DNA from: an uncultured Limimonas sp.
GTDB taxonomy: Bacteria > Pseudomonadota > Alphaproteobacteria > Kiloniellales > Rhodovibrionaceae
NCBI GenBank assembly: GCA_913055855.1
Contig: CAJXKW010000001.1
Coordinates: forward strand, 1 to 64,000
Reading direction: 5' to 3'
Length of the DNA stretch: 64,000 bases
The notes beneath the pieces were generated by a model. It was given only the letters and a program-made list of their open reading frames with translations, had not been told where the DNA came from and did no database searches. Made by a program: the position numbers and the translations under genes. This document shows, piece after piece, positions 31,176-40,713 of the stretch (positions within the stretch are counted from its first letter, which is position 1; each line of letters starts with the position of its first letter).

Positions 31176-31652
31176 ATGGCCCGCGTCACCGTCGAAGACT
31201 GTGTCCTGCGTGTTCCCAACCGTTTCGAACTCGTGCTTATGGCGTCCCAGCGGGCGCGCGACATTTCCGCGGGCGCGCCGCTGACGGTCGCGCGCGACAA
31301 CGACAAGTTTCCCGTCATTGCGCTGCGCGAAATGGCAGATCGCACGGTCAGCCTGGAGTACCTGGAGAACAGCCTCATCCAGAGCCAGCAGCGCTACGCC
31401 AACCGCGAGGAGACCGAAGAGGACGAACCCGAGTTCGACGTGCTCGAAGGCGAACTCGAGGCGAGCGCCCGCATGGCCGCGGAGAGTTCGGAAACCGTCG
31501 CGGGTGCCGAGGCTCCCGCCGGGGAGCCGGACGCGGGCGAGGGCGACGCGGCGGAGAGCGTCTCCCTGGATGCCCTTGCCGACGCGGAGACTGAGGCCGA
31601 AAGCGAGACGGCCGGCGCGGCCGCTGGCGAGGACGAAGATCCGGCGGCCTGA
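31176..31652 (+). CDS. rpoZ: RNA polymerase omega subunit with long acidic C-terminal extension
   Basis: [55 protein letters not shown], then an E/D/A-rich tail. Confidence 0.95.
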   Translation: MARVTVEDCVLRVPNRFELVLMASQRARDISAGAPLTVARDNDKFPVIALREMADRTVSLEYLENSLIQSQQRYANREETEEDEPEFDVLEGELEASARMAAESSETVAGAEAPAGEPDAGEGDAAESVSLDALADAETEAESETAGAAAGEDEDPAA

Positions 31653-31811
31653 CCGGCGGCCACTGGTCGCGCGCGCACGTCGCCCGGGCGTCGCCTTGGC
31701 GTGGGCGGGCAGGCTGCGTAGATTCGGACCATGGGGTGATCGTCCCATGCGTTTTCCGCTGCGACGGCCTGCGGTCTCCCGCGAGCTTGGCGACGAGGTG
31801 CAACCGGTGCG

Positions 31812-33992
31812 ATGATCCGGCAGTTCGAGCTTGTCGAGACTGTTAAGGGGTACGATCCGGGCGCCGACGAGGACGCGCTGAACCGCGCCTATGTCTTCGC
31901 GATGAAGGCGCACGGTTCGCAGCGGCGCGCCTCGGGCGACCCGTACTTCTCGCACCCCATCGAGGTGGCGGGCATCCTCACCCAGCTCAAGCTCGATTCC
32001 GCTTCGATCATGACCGCGCTCCTCCACGACACGGTGGAGGACACGGACACCACCGTGGCTGAGATCGAGACGCGCTTCGGCAAGGACGTTGCCAGGCTCG
32101 TCGACGGCGTGACCAAGCTCACGCGGATCGAGCTTCAGTCGGAATCGAGCAAGGACGCCGAAAACTTCCGCAAGCTCGTCCTTGCGATGTCCGAGGACAT
32201 CCGGGTTCTGCTCGTCAAGCTCGCCGACCGGCTGCACAACATGCGCACCCTCCACTTCGTCTCCGCGCCGGAGAAGCGCCGGCGTATCGCCCTCGAGACG
32301 ATGGAGATCTATGCGCCGCTGGCCGAGCGCATCGGCATGCAGCACTTCAAGGACGAGCTGGAAGACCTCGCCTTCCGGGAGCTCAATCCGGATGCGCGGG
32401 AATCCATCGTCAAGCGCCTGCAGTTTCTTCAGGAGAGCGGCGGCAATCTTGACGCCACGGTGACCAAGGAGCTGTCGGAACTCTTCCGCAAGGATGGCCT
32501 GGAGGCGGAAGTCACCGGCCGCATGAAGGCGCCGTACTCGATCTGGCGCAAAATGCAGCACAAGGATATCGGCTTCGAACAGCTCTCCGATATCATGGCG
32601 TTCCGGGTCATCGTGAACAGCGTGAGCGCGTGCTATCATGCGCTTGGGGTTCTGCACTCGCACTATTCCGTCGTTCCCGGGCGCTTCAAGGATTATATCT
32701 CGACGCCCAAGCTCAACGGCTACCGCTCGCTGCATACGGGGCTGATCGGCCCGGCTCGCCAGCGCATCGAGGTGCAGATCCGAACCCGCGAAATGCACGA
32801 AATCGCGGAGTACGGTGTCGCCGCGCACTGGCTCTACAAGCAGGGCGACGGCCCGGAGCCGGCGGGGTCGGTAGATGGTCGGCAGTACCGCTGGGTGCGC
32901 GAACTGCTGGACATTCTGGAACACGCCTCCAATCCCGAGGAGTTCCTGGAACACACCAAGCTGGCGATGTTCCAGGATCAGGTTTTCTGCTTCACGCCCA
33001 AGGGCGAGCTGATTTCGCTGCCGCGCGGGGCGACCCCGGTGGATTTCGCCTACGCCGTGCACTCGGAGATCGGCGATACCTGCGTCGGGGCGAAGGTGAA
33101 CGGGCGCATGGTGCCGCTCAAACACCAGTTGGCGAACGGCGATCAGGTGGAGGTCATGACCTCCAAGAACCAGACACCGTCGCCGGACTGGGAAAAATTC
33201 ATCGTCACCGGCAAGGCGAAGGCGCGCATCCGCCGTTTCATCCGGCAGCGCGAGCGCGCCGAATACATGGAACTTGGCAAGCAGATCGTCCAGAAAGCCT
33301 TCCGCCAGCAGGGATATGAATTCACCGAGAAGGCCCTTCAGGGCATTCTCAAGAAGCTCAAGGCGGAAACGGTCGAGGACATCTACGTCCACGTGGGCCG
33401 GGGCAATACCACGGCCAATGAAGTCATTCGCGCCGTGTTTCCAGGCGACCGGCAGGCCCAGCCGGCGCGCAGCGACGATGAAGCGATCGACGCCGCCGAG
33501 GCCGCCCCGCCGAAAGCCAAAGCCAAGAGCCACAAGAAGGACAACGCCGTCCCGATCAAGGGGCTCATTCCCGGCATGGCTGTCCATTTCGCGCACTGCT
33601 GCCATCCGCTTCCGGGCGAGCGCATCGTCGGCATCGTCACCACCGGCAAGGGCGTGACCGTGCATACCATCGATTGCCAAACCCTGGATAACTTCCAGGA
33701 TCAGCCGGAGCGCTGGGTGGACCTTGCCTGGAGCACGGACAGCTCGAACGATCCCTACACCGGGCGCCTGCACGTCACCCTCGCCAATGAGCCGGGCAGT
33801 CTGGGCTCTTTGTCCACCACGATTGGCCGGAATCGCGCGAATATCACCAACCTCAAGATCGTCCGGCGGAACGTGGATTTCTTCGAGATGCTGGTGGACC
33901 TGGAGGTCACCAACGTGAAACACCTGACCGACGTCATGGCGGCGCTGCGCGCCATGCCAACCATTACCTCGGTCGAGCGGGCGCGCACATGA
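31812..33992 (+). CDS. Bifunctional (p)ppGpp synthetase/hydrolase (RelA/SpoT, RSH)
   Basis: HD domain (ALLHDTVEDTDTTVAEIE), synthetase (GRFKDYISTPKLNGYRSLHTGLIGP), TGS (FAYAVHSEIGDTCVGAKVNG), ACT. Confidence 0.96.
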   Translation: MIRQFELVETVKGYDPGADEDALNRAYVFAMKAHGSQRRASGDPYFSHPIEVAGILTQLKLDSASIMTALLHDTVEDTDTTVAEIETRFGKDVARLVDGVTKLTRIELQSESSKDAENFRKLVLAMSEDIRVLLVKLADRLHNMRTLHFVSAPEKRRRIALETMEIYAPLAERIGMQHFKDELEDLAFRELNPDARESIVKRLQFLQESGGNLDATVTKELSELFRKDGLEAEVTGRMKAPYSIWRKMQHKDIGFEQLSDIMAFRVIVNSVSACYHALGVLHSHYSVVPGRFKDYISTPKLNGYRSLHTGLIGPARQRIEVQIRTREMHEIAEYGVAAHWLYKQGDGPEPAGSVDGRQYRWVRELLDILEHASNPEEFLEHTKLAMFQDQVFCFTPKGELISLPRGATPVDFAYAVHSEIGDTCVGAKVNGRMVPLKHQLANGDQVEVMTSKNQTPSPDWEKFIVTGKAKARIRRFIRQRERAEYMELGKQIVQKAFRQQGYEFTEKALQGILKKLKAETVEDIYVHVGRGNTTANEVIRAVFPGDRQAQPARSDDEAIDAAEAAPPKAKAKSHKKDNAVPIKGLIPGMAVHFAHCCHPLPGERIVGIVTTGKGVTVHTIDCQTLDNFQDQPERWVDLAWSTDSSNDPYTGRLHVTLANEPGSLGSLSTTIGRNRANITNLKIVRRNVDFFEMLVDLEVTNVKHLTDVMAALRAMPTITSVERART

Positions 33993-34031
33993 GCGCCCGG
34001 TCGTGCCGGCCATCCGCCGAAGCTTGACCAA

Positions 34032-34613
34032 ATGATTCTGGGACGGCGACAGCGCAAAAGTCTGGCACGCCGCGCGCGCGACCTCATGTGGCCGCGCGCC
34101 GGCGTTCGGCGTTCGGCCAAGTACATTGCCTATCGCGTGGTCCGGCTTCCGGGGACGCCCTACAGCATCGCCGCGGGTTTCGCCGCGGGTGCCGCCGTAT
34201 CCTTTACCCCGCTGATCGGGCTGCATTTCCTGCTAGGCGCCCTGCTCGCCGTGGTCACGGGCGGCAACCTCATCGCCTCGGCGATCGGCACCGCCGTGGG
34301 CAACCCCTGGACGTTTCCGCTGATCTGGTCGCTGATCTACAACATCGGGCGCGCGCTCCTGGGGATGGGCGAGGGTGCCGGTGTATCCCCCGATCTGACG
34401 CTCAGCGAGATCGCGAATCAGCCCATGGAGCTGCTCACACCGATGCTGGTGGGCGCGGTTCCCACGGCCCTGGCGGCGTGGACGGTGTTCTTTTTCCCCG
34501 TTTACCTTGGGGTGCGGCGCTATCAGGCGATACGTCAGGCGCGCCGGCATCGCCTGGCAGGCCAGCGCCGGCGCCGCACCGATCTCAGGCCCATCGAGGG
34601 AGAACACGGATGA
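34032..34613 (+). CDS. DUF2062 membrane protein
   Basis: [59 protein letters not shown]. Confidence 0.9.
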   Translation: MILGRRQRKSLARRARDLMWPRAGVRRSAKYIAYRVVRLPGTPYSIAAGFAAGAAVSFTPLIGLHFLLGALLAVVTGGNLIASAIGTAVGNPWTFPLIWSLIYNIGRALLGMGEGAGVSPDLTLSEIANQPMELLTPMLVGAVPTALAAWTVFFFPVYLGVRRYQAIRQARRHRLAGQRRRRTDLRPIEGEHG

Positions 34614-35365
34614 CGGACGAGTTGCGTCTTGGGGTCAATGTCGACCACGTGGCGACGGTGCGGAACGCACGCGGCGGTGCGCATCCCGATCCGGTACGCG
34701 CGGCGCACATGGCCGTGGCGGCGGGCGCCGACGGCATCACCGCGCACCTGCGCGAGGATCGGCGGCACATCCGGGATGATGACATCGTGCGCCTGCGCAA
34801 GGAGCTTTCGGTGCCGTTGAACATGGAGATGGCGGCGACCCCGGAGATGGTGGCGATCTGCCGCCGCGAGCGGCCGCACGCCTGCTGCCTCGTACCGGAG
34901 AAGCGTGCCGAGCGCACCACCGAAGGCGGCCTGGATGCGGCCGGGCAGCGCGACAGCCTGCGCGAGGTGGTAACCGCCCTTCGCGAGGCGGGAGTTCGTG
35001 TCTCGCTTTTCGTCGAGCCGGAGCCGCATCAGCTCGAGGCCGCCGCTGAACTGGGTGCGCCCGTGGTGGAGCTGCACACGGGCGCATACTGCGATGCCGA
35101 AGATGCGCAACGACGCGACGGTGAGCTGGCGCGCATCCGCGACGCCGCCGCGCGCGCGGCGAAGCTGGGGCTCGAATGCCACGCCGGACACGGCCTGGGC
35201 TTCGACACCGCCGGGCCGATTGCGGCCATCGCCAATGTGCGTGAACTCAACATTGGCCACTTCCTCATCGGTGAAGCCGTGTTTACGGGCATTGGCGAGG
35301 CTGTTCGGCGCATGCGCGCGTGCATCGCGGAGGGCCGCGCCGCGGGTGCGGACGATCCGGCATGA
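34610..35365 (+). CDS. pdxJ: Pyridoxine 5'-phosphate synthase
   Basis: [54 protein letters not shown]. Confidence 0.97.
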   Translation: MTDELRLGVNVDHVATVRNARGGAHPDPVRAAHMAVAAGADGITAHLREDRRHIRDDDIVRLRKELSVPLNMEMAATPEMVAICRRERPHACCLVPEKRAERTTEGGLDAAGQRDSLREVVTALREAGVRVSLFVEPEPHQLEAAAELGAPVVELHTGAYCDAEDAQRRDGELARIRDAAARAAKLGLECHAGHGLGFDTAGPIAAIANVRELNIGHFLIGEAVFTGIGEAVRRMRACIAEGRAAGADDPA

Positions 35366-35772
35366 TTCTGGGCATCGGGCAGGATATCATCGACATCCGC
35401 CGTATCGAATCGACGCTCGAACGCTTTGGCGAGCGCTTCGTCGCGCGCGTGTACACACCGGTGGAGCAGGCAAAATCGGAACGGCGGGCCAACCGCGCGG
35501 CCAGCTACGCCAAGCGTTTCGCCGCCAAGGAAGCCTGCGCCAAGGCGCTGGGAACCGGGGTTCCGCGGGCCGGCGTCCACTGGCGCGACCTGGGCGTGGT
35601 GAACCTGCCGAGCGGCCAGCCCACCATGGAACTCACCGGCGGTGCCGCTGAACGCTTGCAGGAGATGGTGCCAAGTGGCATGAGCGCAAAGATCGACATC
35701 TCCATCACCGACGATTACCCGCAGGCCCAGGTGCTCGTCATCATCTCGGCCGTGCCGGGCGTGGCGCCTTAG
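35362..35772 (+). CDS. acpS: Holo-[acyl-carrier-protein] synthase
   Basis: [36 protein letters not shown] ... [18 protein letters not shown]. Confidence 0.95.
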   Translation: MILGIGQDIIDIRRIESTLERFGERFVARVYTPVEQAKSERRANRAASYAKRFAAKEACAKALGTGVPRAGVHWRDLGVVNLPSGQPTMELTGGAAERLQEMVPSGMSAKIDISITDDYPQAQVLVIISAVPGVAP

Positions 35773-35800
35773 GGGCACAATTCGACGGCGGCGACAGACA

Positions 35801-36541
35801 ATGGATTCGATGAGCAAAACGGCGAAAAGCAAAGGCGGGTTCGGCGAGACGGTGCGCACCATCTTCTGGGCGGTGCTCATCGCGCTGGTGATCCGCACCT
35901 TCGCCTTCGAGCCCTTCAGCATCCCGTCGGGCTCGATGGTGCCTTCCCTGCTGGTGGGCGACTATCTCTTCGTGAGCAAGTATGCCTACGGCTATAGCCG
36001 CTTCTCGCTACCTTTCGGCCCGCCGCTGTTCGACGGCCGCGTCTTCGCGGACCAGCCGGAGCGCGGCGATGTCGCGGTGTTCAAATTGCCCAGCGACGAT
36101 AGCACGGACTACATCAAGCGGGTGGTCGGCCTGCCGGGCGATCGCATTCAGGTCCAGAACGGCATTCTGCACATCAACGGCCAGGCCGTGGAGCGCAAGA
36201 AACTGCGCGAGGTGCAGGTGGGCGATGCCTCGGTGACGATTTACCGTGAAACGCTTCCCAACGGCGAATCGCATCTGATCCGCGAGCGCGGGGACAACTA
36301 TCCCTTCGACAACACGCCCGTCTATGTCGTGCCCCGCGGGCACTACTTCGTCATGGGGGACAATCGCGATTCCAGTCAGGACAGCCGGGCCCTCGACCGT
36401 GTGGGCTACGTGCCCTTCGAGAACTTTGTCGGCCGGGCGGAATTCCTGTTCTTCTCCCACGACGGCTCGGCCTCGATGTGGGCGTTCTGGGAGTGGCCCG
36501 GTGCGATCCGTTATGGCCGGCTCTTGAATGGCGTCAGTTAA
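35801..36541 (+). CDS. lepB: Signal peptidase I
   Basis: EPFSIPSGSMVPSLLVGDYLFVSKYAYG ... DYIKRVVGLPGDRIQVQNG ... YFVMGDNRDSSQDSR. Confidence 0.97.
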   Translation: MDSMSKTAKSKGGFGETVRTIFWAVLIALVIRTFAFEPFSIPSGSMVPSLLVGDYLFVSKYAYGYSRFSLPFGPPLFDGRVFADQPERGDVAVFKLPSDDSTDYIKRVVGLPGDRIQVQNGILHINGQAVERKKLREVQVGDASVTIYRETLPNGESHLIRERGDNYPFDNTPVYVVPRGHYFVMGDNRDSSQDSRALDRVGYVPFENFVGRAEFLFFSHDGSASMWAFWEWPGAIRYGRLLNGVS

Positions 36542-37250
36542 CACCGCGGCCGCCCTCGGCGAGCACCTGGGGCACAGCTTTGCCGACCCCGGCCTGCTCG
36601 AGCAGGCGCTGACGCATCCCAGCGCGGCGGGCGCGCGGGGTGCGGCCGTGCCGAGCTACGAGCGCCTGGAATTCCTGGGCGACCGCGTGCTCGGCCTGGT
36701 CGTTGCCGACCTGCTGCTCGACGCGTTTCCCCACGAGCCCGAGGGCAGCCTCGCACGGCGGCATGCGTTCCTGGTGAGCCGCGAAGCGCTGGCGGAGGTC
36801 GCCCGCGGGCTGGGCTTGGGCGCGTACCTGCGCATGTCCAAGGGGGAAGCGGACAGCGGCGGCCGCGACAACCCCGCCATGCTGGCCGACGTGTGCGAGG
36901 CCGTGATCGGCGCCATATACCGCGATGCCGGACTCCCCACGGCCTATGGTTTCATCACGCGGCATTGGACCCCGCTGCTGCACCAGAACCGCAAGCCGCC
37001 GCAGGACGCCAAGACGGCGCTACAGGAGTGGGCGCAGGCGCGCGGGCTGCCGCTGCCCAGCTATAGCGAGCGTGCGCGCTCGGGGCCGCCGCACGACCCG
37101 TGCTTCACCGTGGCCGTCCATCTCAGCGGCCACGGCGACGTCACTGGCGAGGGCCGTTCCAAGCGCTTGGCCGAACAGACGGCGGCGCGGCGCATGCTTG
37201 ATCACGTCCAGGGCGAAGGCGAGGACAGCGACGGAGACGCGACGCCATGA
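36528..37250 (+). CDS. rnc: Ribonuclease III
   Basis: YERLEFLGDRVLGLVVADLL ... DVCEAVIGAIYRDAG; C-terminal dsRBD. Confidence 0.96.
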   Translation: MASVNTAAALGEHLGHSFADPGLLEQALTHPSAAGARGAAVPSYERLEFLGDRVLGLVVADLLLDAFPHEPEGSLARRHAFLVSREALAEVARGLGLGAYLRMSKGEADSGGRDNPAMLADVCEAVIGAIYRDAGLPTAYGFITRHWTPLLHQNRKPPQDAKTALQEWAQARGLPLPSYSERARSGPPHDPCFTVAVHLSGHGDVTGEGRSKRLAEQTAARRMLDHVQGEGEDSDGDATP

Positions 37251-38194
37251 GCCCGAGCGAGGTCCCGCACATCCCCGACGCGCCGCCCGAGGGGCCGGCC
37301 CGCTGCGGCGTCGTCGCGCTCCTCGGGGCGGCGAACGCGGGCAAGTCCACCGTGCTCAACCATCTCGTGGGCGCGCGCGTGTCCATCGTGACGCACAAGG
37401 CCCAGACCACCCGCGGGCGTGTGCGCGGCGTGGCCCTCGACGGTGCGGCCCAGATCGTGCTCGTGGATACGCCGGGGATCTTCGCCAGCGCGCGCCAGCG
37501 CCGCCTGGAGCGCGCCATGGTGCGCGCCGCCTGGGATAGCGCGGAGGACGCCGACCTCGTCGTGGTCGTCTACGACGCGGCGAAAAAGCGGATCGACGAC
37601 GAAACGGCAAGCATCCTGGAGCGGCTCAAGGCGATCGACCGGCCGTGCTATCTCGTGCTCAACAAGATCGACCGCATCCGCCGCGACAGTCTGCTCGCGC
37701 TGGCCGCCGACTTCGACGCGCGCGGCGCGTTCGAACGCATCTTCATGGTCTCTGCGCATACCGGCGACGGCATGGCCGACCTCAAGCACGCCCTGGCGCA
37801 CCGCATGCCCGAGGGCCCCTGGCTTTATCCCGAGGACCAGCTCTCGGATCTGTCCATGCGCCTGCTCGCCGCTGAAGTGACCCGCGAGAAGCTCTATCTG
37901 AACCTGCACGAGGAGTTGCCCTACGCGCTGACCGTGGAATCCGAGGCCTGGGAGGCGTTCGAGGACGGCAGCGTGCGCATCGATCAGGCGATCTTCATCG
38001 AGCGCGAGGGACAGAAAAAGATCGTCCTGGGTAAAAAGGGCGCCACCATCCGCAAGGTGCGGGAACAGGCGCAGGCGGCGCTGGCCGAGGATCTGGAACG
38101 GCCCGTCCACCTCTTCCTGTTCGTCAAGGTACGCGAGAACTGGACCGAGGACCCCGAGCGGTACGAAAATCTGGGACTCGACTTCGACGCGTAG
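37247..38194 (+). CDS. era: GTPase Era
   Basis: GVVALLGAANAGKSTVLNHLVGARVSIVTHKAQTTRGRVRGVAL; C-terminal KH QKKIVLGKKGATIRKV. Confidence 0.97.
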   Translation: MSPSEVPHIPDAPPEGPARCGVVALLGAANAGKSTVLNHLVGARVSIVTHKAQTTRGRVRGVALDGAAQIVLVDTPGIFASARQRRLERAMVRAAWDSAEDADLVVVVYDAAKKRIDDETASILERLKAIDRPCYLVLNKIDRIRRDSLLALAADFDARGAFERIFMVSAHTGDGMADLKHALAHRMPEGPWLYPEDQLSDLSMRLLAAEVTREKLYLNLHEELPYALTVESEAWEAFEDGSVRIDQAIFIEREGQKKIVLGKKGATIRKVREQAQAALAEDLERPVHLFLFVKVRENWTEDPERYENLGLDFDA

Positions 38195-38248
38195 GCAGCG
38201 GGGAACGGTCAGCTTGGAAAGCGCCGCGTTCACGGGCAAGACCGAGGC

Positions 38249-38977
38249 ATGATCGAGTGGCAGGACGACGGTATCGTGCTCCATCGCCGGGCGCACGGCG
38301 AGGACGCGGCGATCGTGCAGATCCTCACGCAGAACCACGGCCGTCACGTCGGGCTGGCCCGCGGCGCACAATCGCGGCGTACGCGCGGCACCTATGAGCC
38401 CGGAACGGTGGTGCAGGCGGTTTGGCGGGCGCGCCTGGCGGAGCACCTGGGCCATTTCACCTGCGAGCCCGTGGCGCATCCGGTCGCCGCGTTCTTCAGC
38501 AACCCGGGGCGTCTGGCGGCGCTCAACGCGGCGACGGCGGTTCTCGCGGCGGCGCTGCCCGAGCGCGTGCCGCACCCGGCAGTCTATGACGGCACGCGCA
38601 CGCTGCTCGACCATCTGGGGAGCGAGCACTGGGCCGAGATCTACGTCCAGTGGGAGGTCGCCCTGCTGGCGGATCTGGGCTTCGCGCTGGACTTCAGCGC
38701 CTGTGCCGGCGGCGGCAACGACCGGCTCGCCTACGTCAGCCCGCGCACCGGCCGCGCCGTCTCCCTTGCCGCCGGCGAGCCGTACAAGGACCGGTTACTG
38801 CCGCTGCCCGGCTTTCTGATCCGCGCCGATTCCGGCGGCCCCGAGGCCGTCGGACAGGGGCTGCGGCTGACCGAGCATTTTCTCGCCAGGCACGTATTCG
38901 CCCCGACGGATGCCGAGGTACCGGCAGCGCGCCGGCGCTTGCGCGAACGCTTCACCGCGGCCGGAGCGACCGTCTGA
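38249..38977 (+). CDS. recO: DNA repair protein RecO
   Basis: MIEWQDDGIVLHRRAHGEDAAIVQILTQNHGRHVGLARGAQSRRTRGTYEPG; follows era. Confidence 0.93.
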   Translation: MIEWQDDGIVLHRRAHGEDAAIVQILTQNHGRHVGLARGAQSRRTRGTYEPGTVVQAVWRARLAEHLGHFTCEPVAHPVAAFFSNPGRLAALNAATAVLAAALPERVPHPAVYDGTRTLLDHLGSEHWAEIYVQWEVALLADLGFALDFSACAGGGNDRLAYVSPRTGRAVSLAAGEPYKDRLLPLPGFLIRADSGGPEAVGQGLRLTEHFLARHVFAPTDAEVPAARRRLRERFTAAGATV

Positions 38978-40236
38978 TGGCGGGGGGAACGGCGGGACCG
39001 CGCGTCGTCGTCGTGGGCGCGGGCGTCATCGGCATCTGCGCGGCGCTCCAGCTCCAGCGGGCGGGGATGCAGGTCGAGATCCTCGACCGCCATCCGCCGG
39101 GCGAGGGGGCCTCCTATGCCAACGCCGCGGTGGTGACCGAGGCGCACGTCGCCCCCATTGCCATGCCGGGTGTGCTCGCGCAGGTGCCGCGCATGCTCCT
39201 GGACCGCGAAAGCCCGCTGGCGCTGCGCTGGCGCGACCTGCACCGGCTCGCGCCCTGGCTCGCGCGCTTTCTCGCGGCCGCGCGTCCGGCTGCGGTGCGT
39301 CGCATTGCCGAAGCAATGGGCCGGCTCCTGGACGGTAGCATGGCGGCGTTCGAGCCGCTGCTCGCGGAGGCCGAGGAACCGGGCCTGCTGCAGCGCACGG
39401 GCACGCTGTGCATCTACGAGAGCCAGGCCGGGTTCCGGCGGGATGCAACCGCGCGCGAGCTGGAGCAGCACGTCGGGCGGCGTTTCGAGATTTATTCCGC
39501 CAGCGCCTTGCGCCAGGTGGAGCCCGCGTTGGGCGCCACGGACCGGCTGCATGCGGGGGTCTACTATCCCGACGCCGGCTACATCACCGACAATTACCGC
39601 TTGGTTCAGGTGCTCGCGCGCAGCTTCCGGCGCCATGGCGGACGGATCCTGCGCGAGGCCGCGACCGGGTTCGCGTTCGAGGGCGACCGTGTGTGCGCCG
39701 TGGCGACGGAGCGCACGACGCGGCCCTGTGACCACGTCGTGGTCGCCGCCGGGGCATGGTCGCGGCCGCTGGCGCGCAAGCTCGGCGCGAATCCGCCCCT
39801 GGACACCGAGCGCGGCTACAGCCTGACCCTTCCGGAGCCTGGCGTGTCCCCCCGCATGCCGGTGTTCTCCGGCGAGCGCGGCATGGTCTGCACGCCCCAG
39901 GAAACGGGCCTGCGCCTGGCGGGCACGGTGGAGCTGGGCGGCCTGGACGCCCCGCCGGACTGGAATCGGGCGGACGTGCTGTTGCGCCATGCGCGGCGCT
40001 GGTTTCCCGAGCTGGGCAGCACGCCGGCGGGCCGCTGGATGGGATTTCGTCCGTCCATGCCGGACAGTCTACCGGTGATCTCCCGCACCCCGCGCCATTC
40101 GAATGCGGTGCTGGCGTTCGGGCACGGGCATTGCGGGTTGATGCTGGGGCCGCGAACGGGCGAACTGGTGCGCGATCTGGTGCTGGGCCGTACGCCCGTG
40201 GTGGATCCGGCGCCGTACCGGGTGGACCGGTTCTGA
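38977..40236 (+). CDS. FAD-dependent D-amino acid dehydrogenase-like oxidoreductase (DadA family)
   Basis: VVVVGAGVIGICAALQLQRAGMQVEILDRHPPGEGASYANAAVV; RWMGFRPSMPDSLPVISRTP ... AFGHGHCGLMLGPRTGELV. Confidence 0.9.
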   Translation: MAGGTAGPRVVVVGAGVIGICAALQLQRAGMQVEILDRHPPGEGASYANAAVVTEAHVAPIAMPGVLAQVPRMLLDRESPLALRWRDLHRLAPWLARFLAAARPAAVRRIAEAMGRLLDGSMAAFEPLLAEAEEPGLLQRTGTLCIYESQAGFRRDATARELEQHVGRRFEIYSASALRQVEPALGATDRLHAGVYYPDAGYITDNYRLVQVLARSFRRHGGRILREAATGFAFEGDRVCAVATERTTRPCDHVVVAAGAWSRPLARKLGANPPLDTERGYSLTLPEPGVSPRMPVFSGERGMVCTPQETGLRLAGTVELGGLDAPPDWNRADVLLRHARRWFPELGSTPAGRWMGFRPSMPDSLPVISRTPRHSNAVLAFGHGHCGLMLGPRTGELVRDLVLGRTPVVDPAPYRVDRF

Positions 40237-40284
40237 CGCGAGCGGACCGAGAAGCGGGATCGAACGGAGAGGGGAGAGATCGGA

Positions 40285-40704
40285 ATGCGTGTTTTGGCTC
40301 GCGTGATGTGCGTGTTGTCGCTGATCGTTTGTGCCGGGGTCGGGCTCGCCAGCTTGGTTGCGCCGGCGAACACGGCGGGCTCGATCGGCTTGATCTTCGA
40401 CGGCGCCGCCGGCCGGGCGGAGTTCATGACCGTTTACGGCGGTTTCTATCTGGGCATTTCAGCCTATCTCGTCCTGGCGCTGGTCAATCGGCGCTTCCTG
40501 GAATCGGCCCTGGCGTTCCTGGCGCTGGCCGCGAGTGGCGCGATGCTGGCGCGGCTGGGCGCGTGGTACTGGCTCACACCCGAAGGCGCCATGACGCAGC
40601 GTCTACTTATCAGCGAGGTGGCCTGGGCGGCTTCCGGCTGGATCGGCTGGGGCGCCGCGTGGTTCAGCCGGATATCGCGCCCCGATGCGGCGGCGACACG
40701 GTAA
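40285..40704 (+). CDS. Small four-TM protein, DUF4345-like
   Basis: GSIGLIFDGAAGRAEFMTVYGGFYLGISAYLVLALVNRRF; four hydrophobic segments. Confidence 0.65.
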   Translation: MRVLARVMCVLSLIVCAGVGLASLVAPANTAGSIGLIFDGAAGRAEFMTVYGGFYLGISAYLVLALVNRRFLESALAFLALAASGAMLARLGAWYWLTPEGAMTQRLLISEVAWAASGWIGWGAAWFSRISRPDAAATR

Positions 40705-40713
40705 GCGTGTGCC

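Noticed and set aside
31116-34226. 1036-aa minus-strand ORF opposite rpoZ and RSH
   Set aside because: His/Arg/Ala-rich shadow frame; the plus strand encodes clear RpoZ and RSH. A GC-rich antisense artefact.
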